DNA from: an uncultured Lachnospiraceae bacterium
GTDB taxonomy: Bacteria > Bacillota > Clostridia > Lachnospirales > Lachnospiraceae
DNA: 64,000 nucleotides
Direction: 5' to 3'
Assembly (NCBI GenBank): GCA_902767015.1
Contig: CACXFV010000072.1
Coordinates: 1-64,000 of the forward strand
Below the pieces are notes generated by a model. It was given only the letters and a program-made list of their open reading frames with translations, did no database searches and was not told the DNA's origin. Of the stretch, positions 38,039-47,216 are shown one piece after another. Both the position numbers and the translations under genes were made by a program. Positions within the stretch are counted from its first letter, which is position 1. Each line of letters starts with the position of its first letter.

Positions 38039-38842
38039 ATGGAGAAAGTAGAAGTCGTCATTGCCGACGATAATGAGAGGATTTTGCAGTTATTGGAGGA
38101 TATTCTTGCGCAAGATGACGAAATTGATGTCGTAGGAAAGGCGAAGAATGGTGAAGAGGCGATTCATCTGATAGCGGAGAAGCAGCCGGATGTGGCATTA
38201 TTAGATATCATTATGCCAAAGTTTGACGGACTTGCTGTGATGGAGAAGATTAACGCGAAAAGTGAACTGAAGAAAAAGCCGATTTTTATTGTGTTATCTG
38301 CTGTCGGCAGGGAGACCATCACGGATGATGCTTTTGAATTGGGTGCTTTTTATTATATTCTGAAGCCATTCGATAATGAGATGGTGCTTAACAGGATTAA
38401 GCATGTCAAGAATACGATAAAACGTAAGAATATTGAGCCTAGAAAGATTAAGGCATTAGAGAACAACAGTCAATATATTGAGAGAAATCTTGAAAGTGAT
38501 GTCACTAATATTATACATGATATAGGTATTCCGGCGCATATCAAAGGCTATCAGTTTTTAAGAGATGCCATTATGTTGTCGATTAATGATATGGATATGC
38601 TCAATTCCATCACAAAGGTTCTGTATCCGACGATAGCGAAGAAGAATAATACCACTGCCAGCAGAGTGGAGAGAGCCATCAGACATGCCATTGAGGTGGC
38701 ATGGACAAGAGGCGAGATAGAGACGATTGATCATTTGTTTGGCTATACTGTTAATAAAGGAAAAGGAAAGCCGACAAATTCAGAGTTTATTGCACTGATT
38801 GCAGATAAAATAAGAATTGAATACAAATGCGATGCGTCATAA
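38039..38842 (+). CDS. spo0A: Sporulation master regulator Spo0A
   Basis: A 267-residue response regulator. The receiver has the acidic pair in IADDNE, phosphoacceptor in [13 protein letters not shown] and lysine in LKPFDN. The C-terminal Spo0A DNA-binding domain has [18 protein letters not shown]. No phosphorelay gene lies nearby, as is usual in clostridia where orphan kinases act directly. RBS AGGAGG lies about 12 nt before the ATG. Confidence 0.96.
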   Translation: MEKVEVVIADDNERILQLLEDILAQDDEIDVVGKAKNGEEAIHLIAEKQPDVALLDIIMPKFDGLAVMEKINAKSELKKKPIFIVLSAVGRETITDDAFELGAFYYILKPFDNEMVLNRIKHVKNTIKRKNIEPRKIKALENNSQYIERNLESDVTNIIHDIGIPAHIKGYQFLRDAIMLSINDMDMLNSITKVLYPTIAKKNNTTASRVERAIRHAIEVAWTRGEIETIDHLFGYTVNKGKGKPTNSEFIALIADKIRIEYKCDAS

Positions 38843-38898
38843 GACCCGGTACATAGTGTTATATTCACGGATATCCTATAGAAATATAAAAAAATCAC

Positions 38899-38927
38899 TT
38901 TAAAATATGATAAAAATGAGTTATAAT
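38899..38927 (+). promoter_or_regulatory. Promoter of glgA
   Basis: TTTAAA (38899-38904), 17 nt, TATAAT (38922-38927), about 58 nt before the chosen glgA start. Confidence 0.5.
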
Positions 38928-38985
38928 GTTTTCATGTATGTAAATATAAGCAATATTTTATCTTATTTTGGTTGGGAGGTTTTTT

Positions 38986-40431
38986 ATGAAGAATATTTTA
39001 TTCGTTGCATCTGAGTCCGTACCATTTATCAAAACAGGAGGACTCGCGGATGTTGTCGGCTCACTTCCTAAGTGTTTTGATAAAGAGCAGTTTGATGTGA
39101 GAGTTATATTGCCTAAGTATCTGTGTATGCCATGGCATTTTACGGAACGCCTCGAATTTCTTGCCTATTTTTATATGGATATAGGATATAGGAATAAATA
39201 TGTTGGTGTATTTAAGCTTGTTCATGATGGAATTACATTTTATTTTATAGATAACGAGGCATATTTTGGAGGCCCGAAGCCGTATGTGGATTTAAAATAC
39301 GATCTTGAGAAGTTTGCGTATTTTTCAAGGGCAGCCTTGTCGGTACTTCCGGTAATCGGCTTCAGACCGGATATTATCCACTGTCATGACTGGCAGACGG
39401 CACTTGTTCCGATTTATATGAAGGACAGCTTTAGAGGCGGCGAGTTTTATCAGAATATGAAGTCAATTCTGACAATACATAATCTCAAGTTCCAGGGTGT
39501 ATGGGACACGAAGACAATTCAGGAATATACGGGCTTATCTGACTATTATTTTACTATTGATAAGATGCGTGTCAAAGAAGATGGAAATATGCTAAAAGGT
39601 GGTATCGCCTATGCGGATTTTGTCACCACTGTGAGTGAGACCTATGCGGAGGAGATTAAGACACCATTTTATGGCGAAGGTCTTGATGGTCTTATGAGAG
39701 CCAGAAGTAACAATTTGTGCGGTATTGTCAATGGTATTGACTATAATGAGTATAATCCTGAGACAGATTACAGGATACCATACAGATATAATGCGATTAA
39801 TTTCAGAAAAGAAAAAGTAAAAAATAAGCGAGACCTGCAGCAGCAGTTAGGACTTGAGGTAAATGACGGCAAGTTCATGATTGGTATTGTTTCCAGACTG
39901 ACGGATCAGAAGGGTCTTGACCTGATTGCCTATGTGATGGACGAGCTCTGTTCGGATGATGTTCAGCTCGTGATACTTGGTACCGGTGAGGAGAAGTATG
40001 AGAATATGTTCCGGTACTATGACTGGAAGTACGGCAACAGAGTTTCTGCCAATATCTATTATTCAGAAGATTTATCACATAAGATATATGCCGCCTGCGA
40101 TGCATTTTTGATGCCGTCTCTGTTTGAGCCTTGTGGTCTGAGTCAGCTGATGAGTCTTCGGTATGGTACGATACCGATTGTCCGCGAAACAGGTGGTCTA
40201 AAGGATACTGTGTGGGCATATAATGAGTATGAGAGTACAGGTACAGGTTTCTCCTTCTCGAATTATAACGCCCATGAGATGCTCAACACTGTCAGATATG
40301 CAAAATATATCTACTACAATAAAAAGCGTGAGTGGAATAAGCTGATTGACCGTGCCATGGCAGCAGACTTCTCGTGGAATGTTTCAGCGAGAAAGTATGA
40401 GAACCTTTACAATTGGCTTTTAGGATGGTAG
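38986..40431 (+). CDS. glgA: Glycogen synthase (ADP-glucose type, GT5)
   Basis: A 481-residue glycosyltransferase that extends alpha-1,4-glucan. The N-terminal KTGGLADVVGSLPK binds ADP-glucose; GT5 features IHCHDWQTALVP, GIVSRLTDQKGLDLI and MPSLFEPCGLSQLMSLRYG are all present. The ATG at 38986 follows GGGAGGT; an in-frame TTG at 38968 would contain the RBS. Other glg genes are not in the window. Its place behind spo0A recalls granulose storage linked to sporulation in clostridia. Confidence 0.95.
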   Translation: MKNILFVASESVPFIKTGGLADVVGSLPKCFDKEQFDVRVILPKYLCMPWHFTERLEFLAYFYMDIGYRNKYVGVFKLVHDGITFYFIDNEAYFGGPKPYVDLKYDLEKFAYFSRAALSVLPVIGFRPDIIHCHDWQTALVPIYMKDSFRGGEFYQNMKSILTIHNLKFQGVWDTKTIQEYTGLSDYYFTIDKMRVKEDGNMLKGGIAYADFVTTVSETYAEEIKTPFYGEGLDGLMRARSNNLCGIVNGIDYNEYNPETDYRIPYRYNAINFRKEKVKNKRDLQQQLGLEVNDGKFMIGIVSRLTDQKGLDLIAYVMDELCSDDVQLVILGTGEEKYENMFRYYDWKYGNRVSANIYYSEDLSHKIYAACDAFLMPSLFEPCGLSQLMSLRYGTIPIVRETGGLKDTVWAYNEYESTGTGFSFSNYNAHEMLNTVRYAKYIYYNKKREWNKLIDRAMAADFSWNVSARKYENLYNWLLGW

Positions 40432-40438
40432 AATTGTC

Positions 40439-41029
40439 ATGAAGCGACATATGAAACAAAGAAAAAACAGGAATGATAACAGGCAGTATAATCGTGCAGA
40501 GATCATAGAAAGGTTATCCGGAGAAAGATGGCTGAAAAATCAGGAATGTCTCAAAGACAGAACATACATGTCATGTGTCTGTGATATTATGGATACAAAG
40601 CCATTTCAAAAGATGGAGGATTACATTCAGCACGGTACCACGACTACGCTTGAGCATTGCATCTCTGTCTCTTATCTGAGTTATAAGATTAGCAGATTTT
40701 TAGGTCTTGACTATGTCTCCACCGCCAGAGGTGCATTGTTACACGACTTGTTTCTGTATGATTGGCATACACACTGTAAGGAAACAGGCAATCATTTTCA
40801 CGGATTTACGCATCCCATTGTAGCACTTCATAATGCGGATAAGTATTATGAGTTGAACGAAATGGAGAGAGATATTATAAAAAAGCATATGTGGCCGTTG
40901 ACAGTTATTCCGCCAAAATCCAGAGAAGGGTATGTTGTTATGTATGCGGACAAATATTGCGGATTAATGGAAACTGTAGACAGAATTAAGAATGCACTCG
41001 GGTTTGTTTTTTTAATGGGTTACATTTAG
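40439..41029 (+). CDS. HD-domain phosphohydrolase
   Basis: A 196-residue soluble protein with an HD domain: the first His in TLEHCISVSYLSYKI, the HD pair in GALLHDLFLYDWH, a His in FTHPIVALHNA and a late Asp in MYADKYC. This family is widespread in clostridia and its substrate is not known. It starts 7 nt after glgA; the glgA end AGGATGG may act as RBS. Confidence 0.85.
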   Translation: MKRHMKQRKNRNDNRQYNRAEIIERLSGERWLKNQECLKDRTYMSCVCDIMDTKPFQKMEDYIQHGTTTTLEHCISVSYLSYKISRFLGLDYVSTARGALLHDLFLYDWHTHCKETGNHFHGFTHPIVALHNADKYYELNEMERDIIKKHMWPLTVIPPKSREGYVVMYADKYCGLMETVDRIKNALGFVFLMGYI

Positions 41030-41050
41030 AGAAAGAATGGAGATACGATT

Positions 41051-41626
41051 ATGTGGAATTATCAGTTACCTATTTACAATGAGATTTTTTATAATGTTGC
41101 GTTATGGTTTCTTATATACAGTGTTTTTGGATGGATTGTTGAGTCGATTTATATCTCTGTATGTAACAGAAAGATAACAAACAGAGGTTATGTGAAGGGA
41201 CCGATTTGCCCTATCTATGGATTCGGCGGCACGATTGCCCATCTCATCCTGCAGCGTTTTGCAGGGAACTATGTGGCGATTTTTATTGTAGGTTCTGTCT
41301 TTGCCACCTCCCTCGAATATATGACGGCAATGGCAATGATTAGGCTGTTTGGATGTGTATGGTGGGATTATTCCAACAAGCCGTTTAACTACAAAGGGAT
41401 TCTGTGTCTTGAGAGTTGTGTGGCTTGGGGACTTTATGCAGTGATGGATATGAAGTTTTTATATAATACGATTTTCTTTATCATAGCACATATACCGGTG
41501 AAGTTTGGAAAGGCGCTGATAATATTCTCACTTGTATATTATTTTTCAGATTTTATCGTGACCACAAAAAGGAACATTAATGGCGAGATTGAGGGTGAAG
41601 AGAATAATATCCTGCAATACAGATAG
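41051..41626 (+). CDS. CmpB-type integral membrane protein (putative ABC transporter, PF06541)
   Basis: A 191-residue membrane protein with the N-terminal FGWIVESIYISVCNRK and GPICPIYGFGGTIAHLIL, then LEYMTAMAMIRLFGCVWWDYSN, all features of the so-called putative ABC-transporter type IV family. About five helices; no ATPase partner adjacent and the function is not established. Likely last gene of the glgA unit, before a terminator. Confidence 0.82.
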   Translation: MWNYQLPIYNEIFYNVALWFLIYSVFGWIVESIYISVCNRKITNRGYVKGPICPIYGFGGTIAHLILQRFAGNYVAIFIVGSVFATSLEYMTAMAMIRLFGCVWWDYSNKPFNYKGILCLESCVAWGLYAVMDMKFLYNTIFFIIAHIPVKFGKALIIFSLVYYFSDFIVTTKRNINGEIEGEENNILQYR

Positions 41627-41662
41627 ACTGTCAGTTCAATGACTGAAACTACATAGTTGAAG

Positions 41663-41691
41663 AAAAGAGTCTGCATAAGTGGACTCTTTTT
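41663..41691 (+). terminator. Terminator after the glgA-HD-CmpB unit
   Basis: AAAAGAGTC (41663-41671) pairs with GACTCTTTT (41682-41690) and a T follows. Confidence 0.75.
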
Positions 41692-41724
41692 AGTGTCTGT
41701 AATCTTGGTGCAGAGCATCTTTAA

Positions 41725-42267
41725 GAAACTTACAATGCTTTGCAGGAAAATGGCTTTAAATCAGTATTGGCTGCAGGGATCAGAAAAAACGAACAGGAAA
41801 CCGGTGAAAGAGGCGAGGAAATCACTTGGAAAAGCAGTTCCATCAGGAAATGGCTGAATGAGGATTTTATGACGGAAGCCTTTAATGAACAGGAGCAGGC
41901 GAAGATTGCGGTTACACAGGTAAAAGCTGAGAAAAATCCCGATTATGATACGAACCCTGGTAATGACACGGAGGATAAAGTGTTTTTACCTGGTATAGGG
42001 GATGTATGTAACACTTATTTTGATTCTAATGAAGAGAGAATCTGCGGTGCAACAGATTATGCCATTGCCAAAGGAGTCGTTACTTATGAGAAATATATGG
42101 ATGATGATTATGTTGCCGGTGTTTGGTGGCTTAGAACGCCAGGTGCGAAGGTGCATACTTTTGCGGACGTTGTTTATGATGGATATGTAATCAAAGATGG
42201 TGTAGGCGTTTTATTGCCGAACCTCGGCGTACGTCCGATGATGTGGATATCATACACATTTTCTTAA
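41725..42267 (+). pseudogene. Remnant of a DUF6273-domain protein
   Basis: The open frame begins after an in-frame TAA (41722-41724), only some 30 nt behind a terminator, without RBS or promoter. Its translation from about 41815 matches the C-terminal DUF6273 module of large secreted clostridial proteins: TWKSSSIRKWLNEDFM, GNDTEDKVFLPGIGDV, an ICGATDYAIAKGV segment, VWWLRTPG and NLGVRPMMWI. Intact relatives have an N-terminal signal and other domains, missing here. A TTG at 41740 could start 175 residues, but expression is doubtful. Confidence 0.65.
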
Positions 42268-42332
42268 CTCCAACGGAACTGAAACTTTACTTCAGCAATG
42301 TTATTAATTATTTATAAAATGACACAATAAGA

Positions 42333-42361
42333 TTGACTTTAAAATTAAAAATTAATATAAT
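42333..42361 (+). promoter_or_regulatory. Promoter of the fused ABC transporter
   Basis: TTGACT (42333-42338), 17 nt AT-rich spacer, TATAAT (42356-42361). Transcription would start near 42368, giving a leader of about 110 nt before the preferred start codon. Confidence 0.6.
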
Positions 42362-42478
42362 ACATAACTATTGAGATGTTTTGTAAAATATGGAACTTTC
42401 ATAGTAATGGTTGAAGAAAATAGTAAAGAAAGGATGATGTTGCCATCTTTCAACCGGCAGGCAGCAGAGGGTGAAGAA

Positions 42479-45400
42479 ATGCTTGAATTAAAAGGTATTA
42501 GGAAAGATTATCCGGCGGGCGAAGGTGTTGTTCATGCACTGAAAGGAATTGATTTGAAATTCCGGAAGAATGAGTTTGTGTCGATACTTGGACCTTCCGG
42601 CTGTGGTAAAACCACTATGTTGAATATCATTGGCGGACTCGATAAGTACAGCGAGGGTGACCTGATGATCAATGGCAGATCTACAAAGGATTTTAATGAC
42701 AGGGACTGGGATACATACAGAAATCATTCCATTGGTTTTGTGTTCCAGAGCTACAATCTGATTCCGCACCAGACAGTGCTTCAGAATGTTGAACTGGCAC
42801 TTACTTTATCAGGAGTATCAAAGTCAGAGAGAAGAGAGCGGGCGATGAAGGCCCTTGAAGATGTGGGATTGAAAAGTCAGCTTTCAAAGAAGCCGAGTGA
42901 GATGTCAGGAGGGCAGATGCAGAGAGTTGCCATTGCGAGGGCACTGGTCAATAATCCTGATATTGTTTTGGCAGATGAACCTACAGGTGCGCTTGACACA
43001 GAGACCAGTGTTCAGGTTATGGAGATTTTGAAGAAAATTTCAGGAGACAGACTGATCATCATGGTAACACACAATCCTGATCTGGCAGAAAGGTATTCTT
43101 CAAGAATTATTCGTATGCTGGATGGAGAGATTAAGGATGATTCCAATCCTTTAAGTGAAGATGAGATAAGCCGTGAGAAAAAAGAGGATGAAGAGGCACT
43201 GAAAAATGCCAAAAAGTTAAGAAGGTCTTCCATGTCATTTGCGACTTCTTTTTCTCTTTCGCTTAAGAATTTATTTACGAAAAAAGGGCGTACTATTCTT
43301 ACCTCCTTTGCCGGCAGCATCGGAATTATAGGTATTGCACTGGTACTGTCTATTTCGCAGGGCTTTACGAGTTATATTGATAATGCACAGGAGGAAGCAT
43401 TGTCTTCCTACCCGCTCACTATTGAAGAGACACATACAGACTTGTCAACGATTATACAGACCTTTATGGGAATCGATAATAGCAGTCATGAGCATGAGGA
43501 GGATGCAGTTTACAAGCGTTCCGCCATCTATGAAATGATGAATGCATTGAATAATATCGAATCCACGGAAAATGATTTAAAGAGTTTTAAGGCGTTTATT
43601 GAGAAAGAGAAGGATGATGAGAACGGCGAGACAGAGCTTCACAGTGCTTTAAATGGTGTAAAATACACTTACCCGTTAGATTTACTTGTCTATACCAAAA
43701 ATGTGGATGGAACCATCATCCGCTCCGATACACAGCAGTTGTTAAGGGAAATGCTTTCTGAATACATGGGAATGGATGTATCGGTAATGTTCGATTCCGG
43801 TCAGTCAATGTTCGGAATTGACACTTCTTCTATGATGATGGGTTCTAACGTGATGCTCTGGGAGGAAATGCTTTCCGGAGATAACGGAGAGACAATCAGC
43901 GATGTGCTAAAGAAGCAGTATGATGTAGTTTATGGTGAATGGCCGACGGCTTATGATGAGATAGTGGTGGTGGTAGACGAAAACAATGAGTTAGACGATA
44001 TGACGTTATATGCACTTGGTCTTGAGCCGAAGGAAGATGTAGAGATGATTATGGATGCAGCATTTAACGGCATCCAATCAGAGGTGGAGGTAGATGACAG
44101 TCATTGGAGTTATGAAGAAATCTGTAATTCCGTATACAAAGTCATACTTAATTCTAACTGCTACAGTTATGATGAAAGCACAGGACTTTATAATGACTTA
44201 AGAGACACAGAGGCAGGTCTTCAATATCTCTATGACAATGCAGTTAATCTAAAGGTAACAGGTATTATCAGACCGAAAAAAGATGTTACGGCAGCCATGT
44301 TAACCGGCTCGATTGGTTATACCTACAAGCTGACACAGTATGTGATTGAAGAATCGAAGAAGTCAGATGTGATTGAGGCTCAGTTAAATAACAGTTCTGT
44401 AGATATTTTTACTGGACTTCCTTTTGATGAGACTAATGGCAGTATAAGTGACAGTGTCAAGGTAACAGAATTTATGAAATATATTGATGAGCTGGATGAT
44501 GATGCGAAGGCAAAGGCTTATGTTATGATGATGAGTATACCATCCGATGAGCAGTTACAGGCATCTGTACAGCAGGCGATGGCATCCATGGACAGACAGG
44601 CAATGGAACAGACAATGCTTCAGGCCATGAGCCAGCAGATGGGAATGGATGAAGAGAGCATCAAAGCATATATCGAGTCGATGAGTGATGAAGATATGAC
44701 GAACACCTTTACCCAGATGATGACTGAACAGATAAAAGTTCAGTATGCACAGGGCGTGCAGCAGGAGATGGCAAAGCTTGATACGGCACAGTTAGTGGCG
44801 GCTCTAAACGCAGCACTTGAAACCTTCACAGAGGAACAGTTTGTCAGGTTTTATGATGAAGTGATAGAATTTTCAGCTTCTACCTATGAGGATAATCTGA
44901 AATTGATGGGATATATCGACCTGGATACACCATCCTCCATTAATCTTTATGCTTCCACCTTTGAAGATAAAGATAAGATAGAAGATGCCATTAAAATATA
45001 TAACAAGGGTAAGGATGAATTATCACAGATTTCCTATACAGATTATGTAGGTCTGATGATGTCTTCTATTACAACGATTATTAATGCCATAACCTATGTT
45101 CTGATTGCGTTTATCGCGATTTCACTGGTTGTTTCTTCTATCATGATTGGTGTTATCACGCTGATATCTGTTCAGGAGAGAACAAAGGAGATTGGTATCC
45201 TTCGTGCCATCGGTGCCTCAAAGAGAGATGTATCGAGCATGTTCAATGCAGAGACGATTATTATCGGATTTACGGCAGGTCTGCTGGGTGTCATTGTGAC
45301 ATATCTGTTGTGTATTCCGATTAATATCATCATACACAATCTTACGGGACTGAATAACCTGAATGCCTTTTTACCGATTGCTGCTGCAGTAGTGCTGATC

Positions 45401-45493
45401 TTAATCAGTGTTGGTCTTACCCTGATTTCGGGTATCATTCCATCAAGAAGTGCGGCAAAGAAGGATCCGGTGGTAGCATTGAGAACCGAGTAG
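42479..45493 (+). CDS. Fused ABC ATPase-FtsX permease
   Basis: About 1004 residues. The N-terminal ATPase has Walker A GPSGCGKTT, signature MSGGQMQRVAIARAL, Walker B IVLADEPTGALD and switch VTHNPD. A membrane helix follows after FTKKGRTILTSFAG, then a large extracytoplasmic domain of about 500 residues with a Met/Gln-rich stretch (44560-44660), and a C-terminal FtsX helix set from about residue 865. The ATG at 42479 (MLELKGIRKDY) has AGAGGGTG upstream; earlier in-frame starts (42371, 42407, 42434) lack good sites. Such fusions resemble MacB-like exporters of peptides or antimicrobials; substrate unknown. Confidence 0.9.
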   Translation: MLELKGIRKDYPAGEGVVHALKGIDLKFRKNEFVSILGPSGCGKTTMLNIIGGLDKYSEGDLMINGRSTKDFNDRDWDTYRNHSIGFVFQSYNLIPHQTVLQNVELALTLSGVSKSERRERAMKALEDVGLKSQLSKKPSEMSGGQMQRVAIARALVNNPDIVLADEPTGALDTETSVQVMEILKKISGDRLIIMVTHNPDLAERYSSRIIRMLDGEIKDDSNPLSEDEISREKKEDEEALKNAKKLRRSSMSFATSFSLSLKNLFTKKGRTILTSFAGSIGIIGIALVLSISQGFTSYIDNAQEEALSSYPLTIEETHTDLSTIIQTFMGIDNSSHEHEEDAVYKRSAIYEMMNALNNIESTENDLKSFKAFIEKEKDDENGETELHSALNGVKYTYPLDLLVYTKNVDGTIIRSDTQQLLREMLSEYMGMDVSVMFDSGQSMFGIDTSSMMMGSNVMLWEEMLSGDNGETISDVLKKQYDVVYGEWPTAYDEIVVVVDENNELDDMTLYALGLEPKEDVEMIMDAAFNGIQSEVEVDDSHWSYEEICNSVYKVILNSNCYSYDESTGLYNDLRDTEAGLQYLYDNAVNLKVTGIIRPKKDVTAAMLTGSIGYTYKLTQYVIEESKKSDVIEAQLNNSSVDIFTGLPFDETNGSISDSVKVTEFMKYIDELDDDAKAKAYVMMMSIPSDEQLQASVQQAMASMDRQAMEQTMLQAMSQQMGMDEESIKAYIESMSDEDMTNTFTQMMTEQIKVQYAQGVQQEMAKLDTAQLVAALNAALETFTEEQFVRFYDEVIEFSASTYEDNLKLMGYIDLDTPSSINLYASTFEDKDKIEDAIKIYNKGKDELSQISYTDYVGLMMSSITTIINAITYVLIAFIAISLVVSSIMIGVITLISVQERTKEIGILRAIGASKRDVSSMFNAETIIIGFTAGLLGVIVTYLLCIPINIIIHNLTGLNNLNAFLPIAAAVVLILISVGLTLISGIIPSRSAAKKDPVVALRTE

Positions 45494-45510
45494 TACCGTC
45501 ACAAATAATA

Positions 45511-45566
45511 AAAACCGGTGTGATATACATTTTTATAAGCTCTGATGTATATCACGCCGGTTTTTT
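45511..45566. terminator. Terminator between fused ABC gene and DUF1292 gene
   Basis: AAAACCGGTGTGATATACAT (45511-45530) pairs with ATGTATATCACGCCGGTTTT (45545-45564), one wobble, followed by TT. A very stable 20-bp stem, symmetrical enough to serve both strands. Confidence 0.9.
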
Positions 45567-45627
45567 AGTTTATAATTGGCGCTGTTTTGTGCAGTGTTCT
45601 ATTGGGATGCAAAATGAAAGAACTTAT

Positions 45628-45999
45628 TTAAGCCTGTGTTTCGTCATTCTCATCTATCTCGTCAAGTTCATCCTCATCAACAAGCTCGTCATATTGCTGT
45701 GAATCCAACAGTTCGTCGAAAGCATCGGAAACAGCATCATATTCATCATCATCCATAATATTGTCGAGGGATGGCTCGCCATTTTCGTCCTCTTCATATC
45801 TGTATAAGAAGACCTCGCCTTCTTCTGCATATTCACCTTCAAGAGGAAGAAGGGCAATATAGTCCTTTTCACCCACAGGGAAAATGGTCAGCACGGCACA
45901 TTCCAGTTTTTCACCACCGTCCAACTCAAGTGTTACGCAGATATCCTCATCCGGCTCAAGATCCATATTTTCTGTGTTTGTGTTTTCGTTATTACTCAT
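45628..45999 (-). CDS. DUF1292 family protein
   Basis: A 123-residue, very acidic cytoplasmic protein. The DUF1292 core is CVTLELDGGEKLECAVLTIF...KDYIALLPLEG...VFLYRYEEDENG. The function is unknown; homologues in other Firmicutes neighbour alaS/ruvX (yrzB). RBS AAAGGAA before the ATG. The C-terminal tail is mostly Asp/Glu. Confidence 0.88.
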   Translation of the reverse strand: MSNNENTNTENMDLEPDEDICVTLELDGGEKLECAVLTIFPVGEKDYIALLPLEGEYAEEGEVFLYRYEEDENGEPSLDNIMDDDEYDAVSDAFDELLDSQQYDELVDEDELDEIDENDETQA

Positions 46000-46148
46000 T
46001 TTTAAAATTCCTTTCTTTTTATGGGGATGTTGTTACCTCTAACTTTATCAGATAGAAGGACAAAATGCAACTAAATACTTTAAAATATCCTTTTGGTATG
46101 TTAAAATAGTGTAGCAGTTTGGACGTGCCATTAAGAATGGAGATTATT

Positions 46149-47213
46149 ATGAGTGTTAAAGAAGATGTACTTAGGATTTTAAATGATAATAAAGAAGTAT
46201 ATTTATCGGGAGAAGAGATTGCCGGTAGACTGGGGGTAAGCAGGGCGGCTGTCTGCAAAGCAGTCAAAGGACTCAACGCAGAGGGATATGATATATCCGG
46301 ACTCAGCCGGCTCGGTTACAGGATGCATATCGGTGATGATATTCTCTCAATAGACGGAATTAATAAATATATAGATAAAGAGATGAAAGATGTATTTGCA
46401 ATAGAGGTCTATAAGACCATCTCCTCCACCAATACGGTGTTGAAGGAGAAAGCAGTCAAGGGGGCAGAAGAGTGGCATATTTTTGTGGCAAGCGAGCAGA
46501 CGGCAGGAAGAGGCAGAATGAACAGGACATTTTATTCCCCTTCAGACAGCGGGATATACATGAGTATATTGTTTCGTCCGAAGTTAAGCGCCCAACAGGC
46601 ATTATTGATTACAACCATGACGGCAACGGCTGTTTCAGAGGCGATTGATGAACTGTTTCATATTGAGACAAAGATTAAGTGGGTGAACGATATCTATTAT
46701 CATGGCAGAAAGATTTGCGGTATTCTTACCGAGGCCGCGGTCAATGTTGAGACGGCAATGTTAGATTATGCGGTTGTGGGGATTGGTGTAAATGTAAAAG
46801 CACCGGTTGGAGATTTTCCTGAGGACATCAGGAGTATTGCAGGTGCTATTTTATCAGAGCAGCCGGATGAAGCTGTAAGAGATAATGTAAGAAACAGACT
46901 GACAGCAGGGATTATCGGGAAAATGTATCGCTATTATGGTATGTTGAAAGCAGACAGGATGATGGGAGAAAGCGTCGCAGATAATGCCGGGAAGATGGGA
47001 CATCAGTACGGATTTATGGAGAGTTATAAGAGAAAATCCATGTTGATAGGGAAAAAGGTATATATATTATCTGATGAGAGCAGAGAGGAATTGCTGGTAC
47101 TGGATATTGATGACAATGCGGCACTGGTGGTGGAACATGCAGACGGCAGAATAGAAGCGCTTAAGTCAGGTGAGGTGTCGGTTCGTGAGAGCCAATGGGA
47201 AAGGAATATGTAA
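46149..47213 (+). CDS. birA: Bifunctional biotin operon repressor/biotin-protein ligase
   Basis: About 354 residues. N-terminal helix-turn-helix (SGEEIAGRLGVSRAAVCKAV), then the ligase domain with the adenylate loop GRGRMNRTFYSP and KWVNDIYYHGRKICGILTEA, and a C-terminal SH3-like part. It attaches biotin to carboxylases and may repress biotin genes. GGAGA lies 5 nt before the ATG at 46149; an in-frame ATG at 46137 is also possible. No biotin genes are in the window. The ATG of the amylase gene follows 4 nt after the stop. Confidence 0.92.
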   Translation: MSVKEDVLRILNDNKEVYLSGEEIAGRLGVSRAAVCKAVKGLNAEGYDISGLSRLGYRMHIGDDILSIDGINKYIDKEMKDVFAIEVYKTISSTNTVLKEKAVKGAEEWHIFVASEQTAGRGRMNRTFYSPSDSGIYMSILFRPKLSAQQALLITTMTATAVSEAIDELFHIETKIKWVNDIYYHGRKICGILTEAAVNVETAMLDYAVVGIGVNVKAPVGDFPEDIRSIAGAILSEQPDEAVRDNVRNRLTAGIIGKMYRYYGMLKADRMMGESVADNAGKMGHQYGFMESYKRKSMLIGKKVYILSDESREELLVLDIDDNAALVVEHADGRIEALKSGEVSVRESQWERNM

Positions 47214-47216
47214 AAA

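Noticed and set aside
41657..41857. 66-codon plus-strand ORF with a hydrophobic N-terminus
   Set aside because: It overlaps the terminator stem at 41663-41691 and is out of frame with the DUF6273 similarity beneath it; no RBS.
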